From: CAVVNN01 sp963838035
GTDB taxonomy: Bacteria; Actinomycetota; Thermoleophilia; Solirubrobacterales; 70-9
Length of the DNA stretch: 64,000 nt
Assembly (NCBI GenBank): GCA_963838035.1
Contig: CAWIPM010000005.1
Location: 186,001 to 250,000, forward strand
Reading direction: 5' to 3'
The first letter of the stretch is position 1. Each line of letters opens with the position of its first letter. The notes below the pieces were generated by a model. That model made no database searches. It was given only the letters and a program-made list of their open reading frames with translations, and was not told the DNA's origin. A program made the position numbers and the translations under genes. Of this stretch, positions 45,659 through 56,622 are shown piece by piece.

Positions 45659-45853
45659 GTGGCCAATCACCTGACGCCCACCGAGCTTGCCGACGAGTTG
45701 CGCATGCAACGGCAGGAGGTGATCGGCAAGTGCATGGAGATGGGCGTCCCGATATTCCACGGTCGCATCGACCGCAGCCTCTTCGAAACCTCGCTGCGCC
45801 AGCTCGGCCGGCGGGGCGGGAGTGGGCCTCAGGCCTCGGCCGCGGCTCACTGA
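45659..45853 (+). CDS. Small hypothetical protein, HTH-like
   Basis: 64 residues from GTG at 45659 with GGAGG about 7 bases upstream. Reads LTPTELADELRMQRQEVIGK then CMEMGVPIFHGRIDRSLFET, a short helix-turn-helix-like pattern similar to excisionase/MerR N-terminal or IF2-N-type modules, and a Ser/Gly/Ala tail. Precedes the acyl-CoA ligase gene by 16 bases on the same strand, so it may be a small regulator in that operon. No known family match in my reading. Confidence 0.6.
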   Translation: MANHLTPTELADELRMQRQEVIGKCMEMGVPIFHGRIDRSLFETSLRQLGRRGGSGPQASAAAH

Positions 45854-45869
45854 ATAGACTTCCCCCGCA

Positions 45870-47651
<1,782 letters not shown>

Positions 47652-47677
47652 CCGGCGCCCGGTGGACGGGCGGAGAG

Positions 47678-48931
47678 CTAGGACGCCTCGCCGGACTGAC
47701 GCAGCAGAACCGAGGTGGTCTGCTCGAGCACCCGGCGCCAGGCCGAGATCTGCTCGGACTCCTCCTCGGCTGCCCGCTCTACCACGCGCCGGACGCGGCG
47801 CTCGGAGATCTCGAGGCCGTGGCGCTCGGAGATCTCCTTGTAGCGATCGTAGTCCTGGGCGAGGGTGGCGGTGACCGATTCGAAGCCGTGGCGGGCGATC
47901 TTCAAGCGACGCGAATAGTCCATGATCGGTGTGCCGAACATCAGCTCGTCGGTCGGCTCGGGCTCGATCAGCACAATGTCGACTCCCGGGTACTTCTCCT
48001 CCCACTGGGCAACCGCCTCGTGAAGCCGGGCGTGGGCGATCAGGCGGAAGGTCTGGTTGGCGATCGCGGGCAGGCCCATGTCCGATACCCGCCGCGCGCG
48101 GGTCCCGAAGACCGTCGGGATCGTCTTCTCGAAATCGTTGACGAAGGGGACGAGCGGGTTGACGACGATGATGAACTTCGCTCCCTTCTCGACCGCGATG
48201 TCGACGTTTGTGGTCGAGCGGATGCCGCCGTCGACCAGCTGGCGGCCCTTCAGGTCGATCGGCTTGTAGACGATCGGCAACGCGGTCGAGCACTGGACCG
48301 CCTTCGAGATCGGCACGTCGCCCCAGCCATCCTCGCCGAAGACGATCCGCTCGCAGGTGTCGAGATCGGTCGCGGCCAGGTACAGCTCGCGCTCGAGCAG
48401 GCGGAAGTCGTTGGAGCGACCTGCGGCGGCGAGCACGTCGGCTACGTACTCCTCGATGCCCGAGCCCGAGTAGAGCCCCGTGGGCAGCGCCTCGGCGAGG
48501 CCGACGCCGATGTCGATTGCCGACAGCTCTCCGATCCGCGCCAGCGCCCTCACCAGCTCGAGGCTGCGCAGCGGCAGCAGCGCCGCTTTGCGCAGGAAGC
48601 CGAGGTAGTTGGGCTTCAGCACCTTGTCGAGGTCGAGGTCTTCCAGCTCTGAGGGAGTGCTCGAGTTGAGCACCTGCATCATCTCGTCGGGCGTGATGCC
48701 GTTGGCGAGCATCGCGGCGACGAACGAGCCGGCGCTGGTGCCGACGTAGATGTCGAAGTTGTTGACGGTGCTGTTGACCGCGAGCAGGTCGAGGGCGCGC
48801 AGCGCACCGATCTCGTAGACACCGCCGGTGAAGCCGCCGCCGCCAAGCACCAGCGCGGTCTTCGACGGCCGCTTGCGCGAGCGGCGCCGGCGGGGCTGGG
48901 ACTCGATGTCCACAACTTTGCCCATAAACAT
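47678..48931 (-). CDS. Patatin-like phospholipase
   Basis: 417 residues. Catalytic Ser-Asp dyad: LVLGGGGFTGGVYEIGALRA (oxyanion glycines), FDIYVGTSAGSFVAAMLANG (GTSAGS), and DLKGRQLVDGGIRSTTNVDI (DGG). N-terminal basic stretch RRRRSRKRPSKTA before the domain and a C-terminal helical part (ERAAEEESEQISAWRRVLEQ). No signal peptide; a cytosolic lipase acting on membrane lipids or acyl esters. ATG at 48931, or 48925, is only about 15 bases from the divergent carboxypeptidase gene. Confidence 0.87.
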   Translation of the reverse strand: MFMGKVVDIESQPRRRRSRKRPSKTALVLGGGGFTGGVYEIGALRALDLLAVNSTVNNFDIYVGTSAGSFVAAMLANGITPDEMMQVLNSSTPSELEDLDLDKVLKPNYLGFLRKAALLPLRSLELVRALARIGELSAIDIGVGLAEALPTGLYSGSGIEEYVADVLAAAGRSNDFRLLERELYLAATDLDTCERIVFGEDGWGDVPISKAVQCSTALPIVYKPIDLKGRQLVDGGIRSTTNVDIAVEKGAKFIIVVNPLVPFVNDFEKTIPTVFGTRARRVSDMGLPAIANQTFRLIAHARLHEAVAQWEEKYPGVDIVLIEPEPTDELMFGTPIMDYSRRLKIARHGFESVTATLAQDYDRYKEISERHGLEISERRVRRVVERAAEEESEQISAWRRVLEQTTSVLLRQSGEAS

Positions 48932-48946
48932 GGATTATTTCAGGCG

Positions 48947-50191
48947 ATGAGGCGCAGCCTTACGTTGTTTGCCGCACTCTGCGGGCTATTGCTGCTTCCC
49001 GGGCCCGCTGGAGCGACCAGCCAGCCGCAGAGGTGTCAGACCATGAAGTCGCGCCTGGTGCGCGGGGGAGGGCAGGCGAGCGGCCTGCTGGTGGTCGATT
49101 CGGGGACCGGGAAGGTCCTCTGCGCCAGGGCGGCGGGAGCACGGCGGCCCCTGGCCTCCAACATGAAGCTGTTCACGACCTCAACCGCGCTGGCCAGACT
49201 CGGGCCGCAGGAACGGATACCGACCCGGGTGTTCAGCGACGGGCGGCTGGACCCCAAGGGCGTGCTGCACGGCAACCTCTACCTGCAGGGCGGTGGAGAC
49301 CCGACGCTCGGGACCCCGGCCTTCTACGACCGCTACCTCGGCGGGCTGGGGACGAACCTCTTCGCCCTGAAGCGGCAGGTCCGCGCCGCCGGCATTCGCG
49401 CGGTGACCGGCAGGCTCTACGCGGACGCCACGATCTTCGACCGCCGTCGCGGCGTGCTCGACTCGGGCTATGCCACAAGCCCCTGGATCGGACCCCTCTC
49501 CGGCCTCGCCTTCGACTCCGGCTACGCCGGCTCGCTCGACGCCGGGTTCGCCTCGGACCCGGCAAAGCTCGCCGCCTCGACGCTGGCGCAGTCGCTGCGT
49601 GGCGCGGGCATCCGGATAACGCCGCAGGTGGCCCTCGGCGCAACCCCTGCGGGCGGCAAGCAGGTCGCCGTCGTGCGCTCGCCGACCCTGACCCGGATCG
49701 TCAACACAACCGACGTCTACTCCGACAACTTCTTTGCCGAGACGCTGATCAAGCTGCTCGGCGCGCGCTTCGGCGGCTATGGCAGCACCGCGGCCGGAGC
49801 CTTGGTGGTGGAGCGTTTTGCCCGCGGGCTCGGCTCCGGAGTGCACGCGATCGACGGCTCCGGCCTGACCCGCTCGGGCGCCGCCTCGCCGCGCCAGGTG
49901 GTGGCTCTGCTGCGGGGAATGCGCTCCAATCCCGCCGGCGACGACTTCATCCAGGACCTCGCCCTCGCCGGCGAGGAGGGAACCGTCGCCTCCCGCATGC
50001 ACGGAACGGCCGCTGCCGGCCGCTGCCGGGTGAAGACCGGCACCCTGACCGGTGTCAGCAACCTCTCCGGCTACTGCTTCAACCGTGACGGAAGGGTGAT
50101 GGCGTTCTCGGTGCTGATGAGCGGCGTCCGCGACCTCGGGCTCGCCCACGCGGAGCAGGACCGGATCGCCGCCGCCGTCGCCGATTACTGA
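48947..50191 (+). CDS. dacB: D-alanyl-D-alanine carboxypeptidase/endopeptidase (PBP4/DacB, peptidase S13)
   Basis: Trims or cleaves peptidoglycan peptides in the envelope. 414 residues; signal peptide RSLTLFAALCGLLLLPGPAG. Penicillin-binding triad: SNMK (Ser about residue 71), SDN in TDVYSDNFFAETLIKLLG, KTG in GRCRVKTGTLTGVSNLSGY. Between the first two boxes the S13 family has an inserted domain, present here (DGRLDPKGVLHGNLYLQGGG etc.). Overlaps the convergent ligA stop by 7 bases. Confidence 0.9.
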   Translation: MRRSLTLFAALCGLLLLPGPAGATSQPQRCQTMKSRLVRGGGQASGLLVVDSGTGKVLCARAAGARRPLASNMKLFTTSTALARLGPQERIPTRVFSDGRLDPKGVLHGNLYLQGGGDPTLGTPAFYDRYLGGLGTNLFALKRQVRAAGIRAVTGRLYADATIFDRRRGVLDSGYATSPWIGPLSGLAFDSGYAGSLDAGFASDPAKLAASTLAQSLRGAGIRITPQVALGATPAGGKQVAVVRSPTLTRIVNTTDVYSDNFFAETLIKLLGARFGGYGSTAAGALVVERFARGLGSGVHAIDGSGLTRSGAASPRQVVALLRGMRSNPAGDDFIQDLALAGEEGTVASRMHGTAAAGRCRVKTGTLTGVSNLSGYCFNRDGRVMAFSVLMSGVRDLGLAHAEQDRIAAAVADY

Positions 50192-52206
50192 AGCAGCGCC
50201 AGCAGGCCGGCTTCGTCGAGCGTCTCGATGCCCAGCTTCTCCGCCTTCTCCAACTTCGAGCCGGGTCTCTCTCCGGCGACCACGTAGTCGGTCTTCTTCG
50301 AGACCGAGCTGGTCACCTTGCCACCCGCGGCCTTGATCGCCGCCGCCGCCTCCTCGCGGGTGAGTCTCGGCAGGGTGCCGGTGAGCACCAGGGCCCTGCC
50401 CTCCAGCGGGCCACCGGCGGTGCGGCGCTCGGAGGGGTCCTGCTCCAGCCGCAGGCCCCTGAAGCGCAGCTTCTCGATCAGCTCCCAGGTGCGCTCGTCG
50501 GCGAGCGACTCGGCGATCTGCACCGCCATGATCGGGCCGACGCCCTCGACCTCCTCGATCCGCTCGGGGTCGGCGGCGCGCAGGGCGTCGACGGAGCCGA
50601 AGTGGTCGGCCAGCGCCTCCGCGGTGACGTAGCCGACGCCCGGCAGCCCGAGCGCGTAGAGGACGCGCTTGAAGGGGCGGGAGCGAGAGGCGTCGATCGC
50701 CGCCACCAGATTGCGCGCCGAGATCTCGCCGAACCCCTCCAGCTCGAGCAGTTGCCCCTCGCCGAGCTCGTAGATGTCGGCGACGTCGCCGATCAGCCCC
50801 TCCTCGAGGAAGCGCAGCGCCTGCTTCTCCCCCAGCCCATCGATGTCCATCGCCCCCTTGCTGACGAAGTGCTTGACGTGCTGGAACGACTGCCCCGGGC
50901 AACCGGACTTGTTGGGGCAGATGGTGAAGACGGCATCCTCGGGCTTCACCGTGGAGGTGCCGCAGATCGGGCACTCTCGCGGCGGCTTCGGCTTGCGCGG
51001 GCGCCCCTTGCGGCGCTGGAGCAAGGGGGCCACCACCTGAGGGATCACGTCCCCGGCCCGCATCACAACGACGTCGTCCCCCACCCGCACGTCCTTGCGA
51101 GCCAGGTCCTCCTCGTTGTGAAGGGTCGCGGTGGAGACGGTGACGCCGCCGACGTGGACCGGCTCCAGCATCGCGAACGGGACCAGATGGCCGGTGCGGC
51201 CGACGTTCCAGACCACCTCGCGCAGCTTCGTCGTCGCGGTAGTCGGCGCGAACTTCCAGGCGATCGCCCAGCGCGGCTCGCGCCCGACCACGCCCAGCTC
51301 CCGCCACAGCGCCCGCTCGTCGATCTTGACGACGACTCCGTCGATCTCATAATCGAGCGAATCGCGACGCTCCTCCCACCACCGGCAGCGCTCCACCACC
51401 AACTCGACCCCCTCGTGGTGGGCGGTGTCGGGGTTGACCTTGAAGCCCCGCTCGGCAAGCCAGGCGACCTCCTCGCTGTGGGTGGCGGGCTCGACGCCGC
51501 GCGCGACGCCGAGCCCGTAGCACCAGATCGAGAGCGGGCGTTCGGCGGTGATCTTCGGGTCGAGCTGGCGAATCGACCCCGCCGCGGAGTTGCGCGGGTT
51601 CGCGAAGGTTGGCTCGCCGGCCTCGGCGCGGCGTTCGTTCAGCGCCTTGAACTCGGCGATCGGAAGGTAGACCTCGCCGCGCACTTCGATCAGCGGCGGC
51701 GCCTTCTCGATCCGCAGCGGGATCGCCCCGATCGTGCGCAGGTTCTGGGTCACGTCCTCACCGACCCGCCCGTCGCCGCGGGTGGCGCCGCGGACCAGCA
51801 CCCCGTCTTCGTAGGTGAGCGCGATCGCGAGGCCGTCGATCTTCGGCTCGGTCGTGTAGCTGAACTCCGAGGCGCTGATGTCGAGCCGCTTCAGGTGGTT
51901 GCGGACCCGCGTCTCCCAGGCGCGCAGCTCTTCCTCGTTGCGCGCGTTGGCGAGCGAGAGCATCTGCTCGAAGTGCTCGACCTGGTGGAAGCGATCCAGC
52001 GGGGGCGCGCCGACGCGCTGCGTGGGCGAGTCGGGGGTGCGGAGCTGCGGGTGCTCGGCCTCGATCGTGCGCAGCTCGTCGAGCAGCGCGTCGTAGGCGT
52101 CATCGCCGATCTCGGGGTCGTCGAGTACGTAGTAGCGGCGGTTGTGGTGCTCGAGCTGACGGCGCAGCTCAGCGACGCGGTCGGCGTCTCCCTCGGTAGC
52201 GCTCAC
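50185..52206 (-). CDS. ligA: NAD-dependent DNA ligase
   Basis: Seals nicks using NAD. About 673 residues from the GTG at 52206. Adenylation lysine in EPKIDGLAIALTYEDGV (KxDG, about residue 118); RGEVYLPIAEF; zinc finger ECPICGTSTVKPEDAVFTIC then PNKSGCPGQ; helix-hairpin-helix repeats; BRCT domain GRALVLTGTLPRLTREEAAA near the end. Start GTG overlaps the surE stop (GTGA at 52203-52206), so surE-ligA are co-translated. Confidence 0.95.
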   Translation of the reverse strand: MSATEGDADRVAELRRQLEHHNRRYYVLDDPEIGDDAYDALLDELRTIEAEHPQLRTPDSPTQRVGAPPLDRFHQVEHFEQMLSLANARNEEELRAWETRVRNHLKRLDISASEFSYTTEPKIDGLAIALTYEDGVLVRGATRGDGRVGEDVTQNLRTIGAIPLRIEKAPPLIEVRGEVYLPIAEFKALNERRAEAGEPTFANPRNSAAGSIRQLDPKITAERPLSIWCYGLGVARGVEPATHSEEVAWLAERGFKVNPDTAHHEGVELVVERCRWWEERRDSLDYEIDGVVVKIDERALWRELGVVGREPRWAIAWKFAPTTATTKLREVVWNVGRTGHLVPFAMLEPVHVGGVTVSTATLHNEEDLARKDVRVGDDVVVMRAGDVIPQVVAPLLQRRKGRPRKPKPPRECPICGTSTVKPEDAVFTICPNKSGCPGQSFQHVKHFVSKGAMDIDGLGEKQALRFLEEGLIGDVADIYELGEGQLLELEGFGEISARNLVAAIDASRSRPFKRVLYALGLPGVGYVTAEALADHFGSVDALRAADPERIEEVEGVGPIMAVQIAESLADERTWELIEKLRFRGLRLEQDPSERRTAGGPLEGRALVLTGTLPRLTREEAAAAIKAAGGKVTSSVSKKTDYVVAGERPGSKLEKAEKLGIETLDEAGLLALLQ

Positions 52207-53015
52207 GCGGTCGAGGCGCAGGCCGCCAGCATCTCCTCGAGGCGCCACCCGCGCAGGCGCTCCAGCCCGCCGTGGTCGGTGAGATCGAAGTGGATCGGGG
52301 TCACCGAGATCCGGCCCTGCGAGACCGCGGATAGGTCGGTTCCCGCCTCATCCTCGAAACCGGGCTGCCAGCCATAGATCTCGTAGCGGCGGCGCCCGCT
52401 CTCGGAGTCCTCGCCGACCAGCTTCAACTCGTCGTTGTAGAGCCGTTTGCCCAGCTTCGTCACCTCGATCCCGCTCGGCCCCCCAGCGGGGACGTTGACG
52501 TTGATCAGGGTGGCCTCGGGCATCGGCGTGTCGATCAGCCCACCCACCAGCTCAGCCGCAAAGGGCGCCGCCACGCTGAAGTCGAAGCGGCCGCTGACGT
52601 AGCCCATGCCACCGCCCGAGGACTGCTGCGAGATCGCCACAGCAGGGATTCCGAGCACGATCCCCTCGAACGCCGCCGCCACCGTGCCCGAGTAGGTGAT
52701 GTCGTCACCGAGGTTGGCCCCGTGGTTGACCCCCGACACGATCAGGTCGGGCCGATGCCCAACGAGCCCCAGCTCCGCAAACCGCACGCAGTCCACCGGG
52801 GTCCCGTCGGTCGCATATCCCCGATCCCCATCCCCGAACTCGACCTCCTCGACGGTGAGCGGCGAGCGGGTGGTGATGCTCCGCGCGGTGGCACTCCGGT
52901 TGGAGTCCGGAGCGATCACATCCACCTCGACCCCCTCGACCTCGCGCAGGGCGCGCCGGGCGGCCTGCAACCCGGGCGCCGTGATCCCGTCGTCGTTTGT
53001 CAGCAGCACGCGCAC
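52203..53015 (-). CDS. surE: 5'/3'-nucleotidase SurE
   Basis: Metal-dependent nucleotide and polyphosphate phosphatase of stationary-phase survival. About 270 residues. N-terminal VLLTNDDGITAPGLQAARRA (two Asp metal ligands); APDSNRSATARSIT; SGVNHGANLGDDITYSGTVA with Asn/Ser ligands; C-terminal QGRISVTPIHFDLTDHGG. GTG start at 53015 reads straight into the metal motif. Divergent from truA, 36 bases apart, and co-translated with ligA. Confidence 0.93.
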   Translation of the reverse strand: MRVLLTNDDGITAPGLQAARRALREVEGVEVDVIAPDSNRSATARSITTRSPLTVEEVEFGDGDRGYATDGTPVDCVRFAELGLVGHRPDLIVSGVNHGANLGDDITYSGTVAAAFEGIVLGIPAVAISQQSSGGGMGYVSGRFDFSVAAPFAAELVGGLIDTPMPEATLINVNVPAGGPSGIEVTKLGKRLYNDELKLVGEDSESGRRRYEIYGWQPGFEDEAGTDLSAVSQGRISVTPIHFDLTDHGGLERLRGWRLEEMLAACASTA

Positions 53016-53051
53016 CTGGCCGATTCTAGGTGTCGCGTGCATACTGCCGGC

Positions 53052-53789
53052 GTGAGCACGGTCAGGCTGGACCTCGAATACGACGGAGCCGGGTTCAGGG
53101 GCTGGGCGGCCCAGCCTGGGGTGCGGACCGTGCAGGGGGAGCTGGAGACGGCGCTGGCGACCGTGCTGCGGGGGCCGGTGGGGCTGACAGTGGCCGGACG
53201 CACCGACACCGGGGTGCATGCGTGGGGGCAGGTGGCAAGCTTCGTCACCGATGCCGAGGTGCGAGCGGACCTGGCTCGGCGATTGAACGGCGTCGGGCCG
53301 GCCGACATCTCCGTGATCACCGCCGCAGTCGCCCCGGACGGCTTCGACGCGCGCCACGACGCCAGGTCGCGCAGCTACCTCTATCGCGTCCTGGCTCGCG
53401 CCGCCCCCAGCCCCTTCGAGCGGGGCCGCGCGCTGTGGTGGCCGCATCGCATCGACCGCGGCGCCCTCGACTCCTGCGCCGCAGCCCTGATCGGAACCCA
53501 CGACTTCACCGCCTTCACCCCCACACAAACCGACCACGTACGCTTCGACCGCGATGTCTTGCAGGCCGTGTGGGACGAGGAGGACGGTGACATCCTCGCA
53601 TTCCGCGTAACCGCCGACGCCTTCATGCGCAACATGGTCCGAGTCCTCGTCGGCACCATGCTCGAGGCAGCATCGGGCCGCCGCACGGTCGAGGACTTCA
53701 CCCAGCTCCTCCGTGGCGCCCCCCGCTCCCAGGCCGGCGAAACGGCACCGCCCCACGGCCTCTACCTGCACTCGGTCAGCTACGACTGA
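53052..53789 (+). CDS. truA: tRNA pseudouridine(38-40) synthase TruA
   Basis: Isomerises U to pseudouridine at tRNA 38-40. 245 residues. GTG at 53052: RLDLEYDGAGFRGWAAQPGV; catalytic Asp in TVAGRTDTGVHAWGQVASF (about residue 51); SRSYLYRVLARAAPSPF; ITADAFMRNMVRVLVGTMLE-type part read as VTADAFMRNMVRVLVGTML. No missing elements. Ends 20 bases before the convergent rplQ. Confidence 0.93.
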   Translation: MSTVRLDLEYDGAGFRGWAAQPGVRTVQGELETALATVLRGPVGLTVAGRTDTGVHAWGQVASFVTDAEVRADLARRLNGVGPADISVITAAVAPDGFDARHDARSRSYLYRVLARAAPSPFERGRALWWPHRIDRGALDSCAAALIGTHDFTAFTPTQTDHVRFDRDVLQAVWDEEDGDILAFRVTADAFMRNMVRVLVGTMLEAASGRRTVEDFTQLLRGAPRSQAGETAPPHGLYLHSVSYD

Positions 53790-53809
53790 AGGCCGAGTGG
53801 GGTGCTACC

Positions 53810-54163
53810 TCAGACGAGCTCGAGGTAGACCATCTCCGTCGAGTCAGACCTACGCGGGCCCAGCTTGACGATGCGGGTGTAGCCGCCGGGCCGCTCGGCG
53901 TACCGCGGCGCCACCTCGTCGAACAGCTTGTGCACGATGAACTTGTCGTTGTGCAGCGTTGCCAGCGCCTGGCGCCGGGCATGCAGGTCGCCCCGTTTGG
54001 CGAGCGTGATCAGCTGCTCGACCTCGGGCTTGACCGCCTTCGCCTTCGCCTGGCTCGTCTTGATCCGCTCGTGCTCGATCAGCTGCTTGGAGAGGTTCGC
54101 GAGCAGCGACTGACGATGCGCGGCATCGCGGCTGAGCTTGTTCCGCTTCTTGCGGTGGCGCAC
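53810..54163 (-). CDS. rplQ: 50S ribosomal protein L17
   Basis: 117 residues: MRHRKKRNKLSRDAAHRQSL, LLANLSKQLIEHERIKTSQA, HNDKFIVHKLFDEVAPRYAE and GGYTRIVKLGPRRSDSTEMV, textbook L17. Last gene of the cluster, after rpoA. ATG start with a GGAGAG-type site upstream. Confidence 0.97.
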   Translation of the reverse strand: MRHRKKRNKLSRDAAHRQSLLANLSKQLIEHERIKTSQAKAKAVKPEVEQLITLAKRGDLHARRQALATLHNDKFIVHKLFDEVAPRYAERPGGYTRIVKLGPRRSDSTEMVYLELV

Positions 54164-54194
54164 AGGCTGCTCTCCTCGATCCCCGGCGGCTTCC

Positions 54195-55169
54195 TCAGTC
54201 CTGCTGTAGATCGAGGCCGCGGGCGTGGAGTGTCTCGATCACTTCCTCGATCGACTTGGAGCCGAAGTTGGGGATCGCGTTGAGCTCCGAACGCGACTTG
54301 CGGACCAGGTCGCCGACGGTCTGCACGCCTGCGCGCTTCAGGCAGTTGTAGGAACGCACGCCCAGTTCAAGCTCCTCGATCAGGATCTCGTCGAGGCCGT
54401 TGCCGGCGCCGCTGTCGCCGTTTGAGCCGGCAAGCGGATCTGCCGGGAGGGCGACCGTGTCGCGCGCGGTCAGCTCCTCGACCCGGTCGGCGTCGGTGAA
54501 GATCGCCAGGCTCTTGATCAGGATCTCGGAGGCCTCGCGCAGGGCGGCCCCGGGCTCGATCGAGCCGTCGGTCTCGAGGTCGAGCGTGAGTTTGTCGAAA
54601 TCGGTCCGCTGGCCGACCCTGGCCGTGTCGACGGCGTAGGAGGCGCGGCGGATCGGCGAGAAGATCGAGTCGATCGGGATCACGCCGATCGGCTGCTCGT
54701 CGGACTTGTTCTCCTCGGCAGGTGAGTAGCCGCGGCCGCGGCCGATCGTCAGGTAGACCTCGAGCTTGGTTTTCTTCTCGAGCGTCGCGATCGGCGCGTC
54801 CGGGTTGAGGATCTCGACGCCGGAAGGCAGGTCGATGTCCTTCGCCTTCACCTCGCCGGGGCCCGTGGCTACCAGCGGCGCCTCGACCTCGTCGGCATCG
54901 GTGTGCATCCGCACGACCAGGTCCTTGAGGTTGAGAACGATGTCGGTGACGTCCTCTTTGACGCCGGGCACGGTCGAGAACTCGTGCGCGACCCCCTCGA
55001 TGCGGACGCTGGTGATCGCGGCGCCGCCAAGCGAGGAGAGCAGGACGCGGCGCAGACTGTTGCCGAAGGTGTAGCCGAAGCCCTTGTCAAGGGGCTCGAT
55101 GGTGAAGTTGCCGCGGCGGTCGTCGACCTTCTCGGCGCTGATGCGGGGGACCTGGAAGTCAGTGGTCAT
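54195..55169 (-). CDS. rpoA: DNA-directed RNA polymerase alpha subunit
   Basis: Assembly platform of RNA polymerase. 324 residues. N-terminal domain: NFTIEPLDKGFGYTFGNSLR, RVLLSSLGGAAITSVRIEGV. C-terminal domain after a Gly/Ser linker: ELGVRSYNCLKRAGVQTVGD, SRSELNAIPNFGSKSIEEVI, which binds UP elements and activators. Between rpsD and rplQ, as usual. Confidence 0.97.
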   Translation of the reverse strand: MTTDFQVPRISAEKVDDRRGNFTIEPLDKGFGYTFGNSLRRVLLSSLGGAAITSVRIEGVAHEFSTVPGVKEDVTDIVLNLKDLVVRMHTDADEVEAPLVATGPGEVKAKDIDLPSGVEILNPDAPIATLEKKTKLEVYLTIGRGRGYSPAEENKSDEQPIGVIPIDSIFSPIRRASYAVDTARVGQRTDFDKLTLDLETDGSIEPGAALREASEILIKSLAIFTDADRVEELTARDTVALPADPLAGSNGDSGAGNGLDEILIEELELGVRSYNCLKRAGVQTVGDLVRKSRSELNAIPNFGSKSIEEVIETLHARGLDLQQD

Positions 55170-55206
55170 GGGTTCCTTGCGTATGGTGTTCGGATACTGG
55201 ACCGGG

Positions 55207-55827
55207 CTACTTGGAGTACAGCTCGACGATCAGCTGCTCCTGGACCGGCGCCGAGATCTCGGAGCGCTCCGGGTAGCGCAGGACCTTGGCGGTAAGCGAG
55301 TCGTGGTCGGCCTGCAGCCAGGCCGGCACGGTCGAGACGAGTTCGGTCGCCCGGCGCACGGTGTCGTTTGCGGCCGAGCTCGGCTTGATCGAGATGATGT
55401 CCTCGGGGCGCACCTGGTAGGAGGGAATGTCGACGCGGCGGCCGTTGACCATCCAGTGCCCGTGGCGGACCAGCTGGCGGGCCTGGCGCCGCGAGGCGGC
55501 GAAGCCGAGCCGGACCAGCACGTTGTCGAAGCGCGACTCGAGCAGGCGCAGCAGGTTCTCGCCGGTGACACCCTCCTGGCGGGAGGCCTTGTCGTAGTAG
55601 GCGCGGAACTGCTTCTCGAGCACCTGGTAATAGCGGCGCGTCTTCTGCTTCTCGCGCAGCTGCACCCGGTACTCCGACTGGCGCATGCGCCCGCGGCCGT
55701 GATCGCCGGGCGGGTAGGAGCGGCGCTCGACCCCGCACTTGTCGGTGAAGCAGCGCTCGCCCTTGAGGAAGAGCTTCTGGCCCTCGCGACGGCACTGCTT
55801 GCACTGGGGGGAAGTGTCGCGAGCCAT
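55207..55827 (-). CDS. rpsD: 30S ribosomal protein S4
   Basis: 206 residues, with four N-terminal Cys: QCKQCRREGQKLFLKGERC and CGVERRSYPPGDHGRGR, a zinc-binding form of S4. RNA-binding S4 domain: LGFAASRRQARQLVRHGHWM and VNGRRVDIPSYQVRPEDIIS. S4 also autoregulates alpha operons in some bacteria. Its ATG overlaps or abuts the rpsK stop at 55827, so translation is coupled. Confidence 0.97.
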   Translation of the reverse strand: MARDTSPQCKQCRREGQKLFLKGERCFTDKCGVERRSYPPGDHGRGRMRQSEYRVQLREKQKTRRYYQVLEKQFRAYYDKASRQEGVTGENLLRLLESRFDNVLVRLGFAASRRQARQLVRHGHWMVNGRRVDIPSYQVRPEDIISIKPSSAANDTVRRATELVSTVPAWLQADHDSLTAKVLRYPERSEISAPVQEQLIVELYSK

Positions 55828-56225
55828 CAGACCCTCCGCCGCTTCTTCGGGCGGCAGCCGTTGTGCGCCTGCGGGGAGACGTCCTTGACCGTGGTCACGT
55901 CGAGGCCAGCCGCCTGCAGCGAGCGGATCGCCGTCTCGCGGCCCGAGCCGGCGCCCTTGGCGAATACCTCGACCTTCTCGAGGCCGTGTTCCATGCCCTT
56001 CTTTGCGGCGGCGTCGGCGGTGACCTGAGCGGCGAACGGAGTCGACTTGCGCGAGCCCTTGAACCCCGCCGAGCCGGCCGACTCCCAGGCGATCACGTTG
56101 CCCTCCATGTCGGTCAGGGTGACGATCGTGTTGTTGAAGGAAGTCTTGATGTGAGCCTGACCGTAGGTGACGTTCTTTTTCACACGCCGCCGGGTGCGGC
56201 CCTTCGCTGGCTTTTTCTCGGCCAT
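55827..56225 (-). CDS. rpsK: 30S ribosomal protein S11
   Basis: 132 residues: QAHIKTSFNNTIVTLTDMEG, GNVIAWESAGSAGFKGSRKS, VTADAAAKKGMEHGLEKVEV and the end DVSPQAHNGCRPKKRRRV, as in S11. N-terminal basic tail (EKKPAKGRTRRRVKK). Eleven bases after rpsM. Confidence 0.97.
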   Translation of the reverse strand: MAEKKPAKGRTRRRVKKNVTYGQAHIKTSFNNTIVTLTDMEGNVIAWESAGSAGFKGSRKSTPFAAQVTADAAAKKGMEHGLEKVEVFAKGAGSGRETAIRSLQAAGLDVTTVKDVSPQAHNGCRPKKRRRV

Positions 56226-56235
56226 CCGCTCTCCC

Positions 56236-56613
56236 CTACCTGGTCGGCTTCTTCTTGCCGGCGATGCTCATCCGGCGCGGCCCCTTGCGGCCGCGTGCGT
56301 TGGTCTTCGTCCGCTGGCCTCGGACGGGTAGGCCGCGCCGGTGCCGCAGGCCCCGGTAGGAGCCGATCTCCATCAGCCGTTTGACGTCCTGGGAGCGCTC
56401 GCGCCGCAGATCTCCCTCGACCTCGCGCTTCTCCACCGCCTCACGAAGGCGCACGACCTCGTCCTCGGTCAGGTCTTTGACCAGCGTGTCCGGATCGATC
56501 TTCGTTTCCGCCAGGATCTCCTGCGCGGTCGAGTGGCCGATGCCGAAGATGTAGGTGAGCCCGACCTCTACCCGCTTCGCGACTGGGATGTTGACCCCGG
56601 CGATACGTGCCAT
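56236..56613 (-). CDS. rpsM: 30S ribosomal protein S13
   Basis: 125 residues: MARIAGVNIPVAKRVEVGLT, YIFGIGHSTAQEILAETKID, RLMEIGSYRGLRHRRGLPVR and RTKTNARGRKGPRRMSIAGK. Standard S13, between rpmJ (10 bases upstream) and rpsK. Confidence 0.97.
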   Translation of the reverse strand: MARIAGVNIPVAKRVEVGLTYIFGIGHSTAQEILAETKIDPDTLVKDLTEDEVVRLREAVEKREVEGDLRRERSQDVKRLMEIGSYRGLRHRRGLPVRGQRTKTNARGRKGPRRMSIAGKKKPTR

Positions 56614-56622
56614 CCGCTGTCC

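Noticed and set aside
49181..51307. 708-codon minus-strand frame spanning part of dacB and ligA
   Set aside because: It reads antisense to dacB and out of frame with ligA; both true genes are motif-complete.
50602..52377. 591-codon plus-strand frame opposite ligA
   Set aside because: Antisense to a fully conserved ligase.
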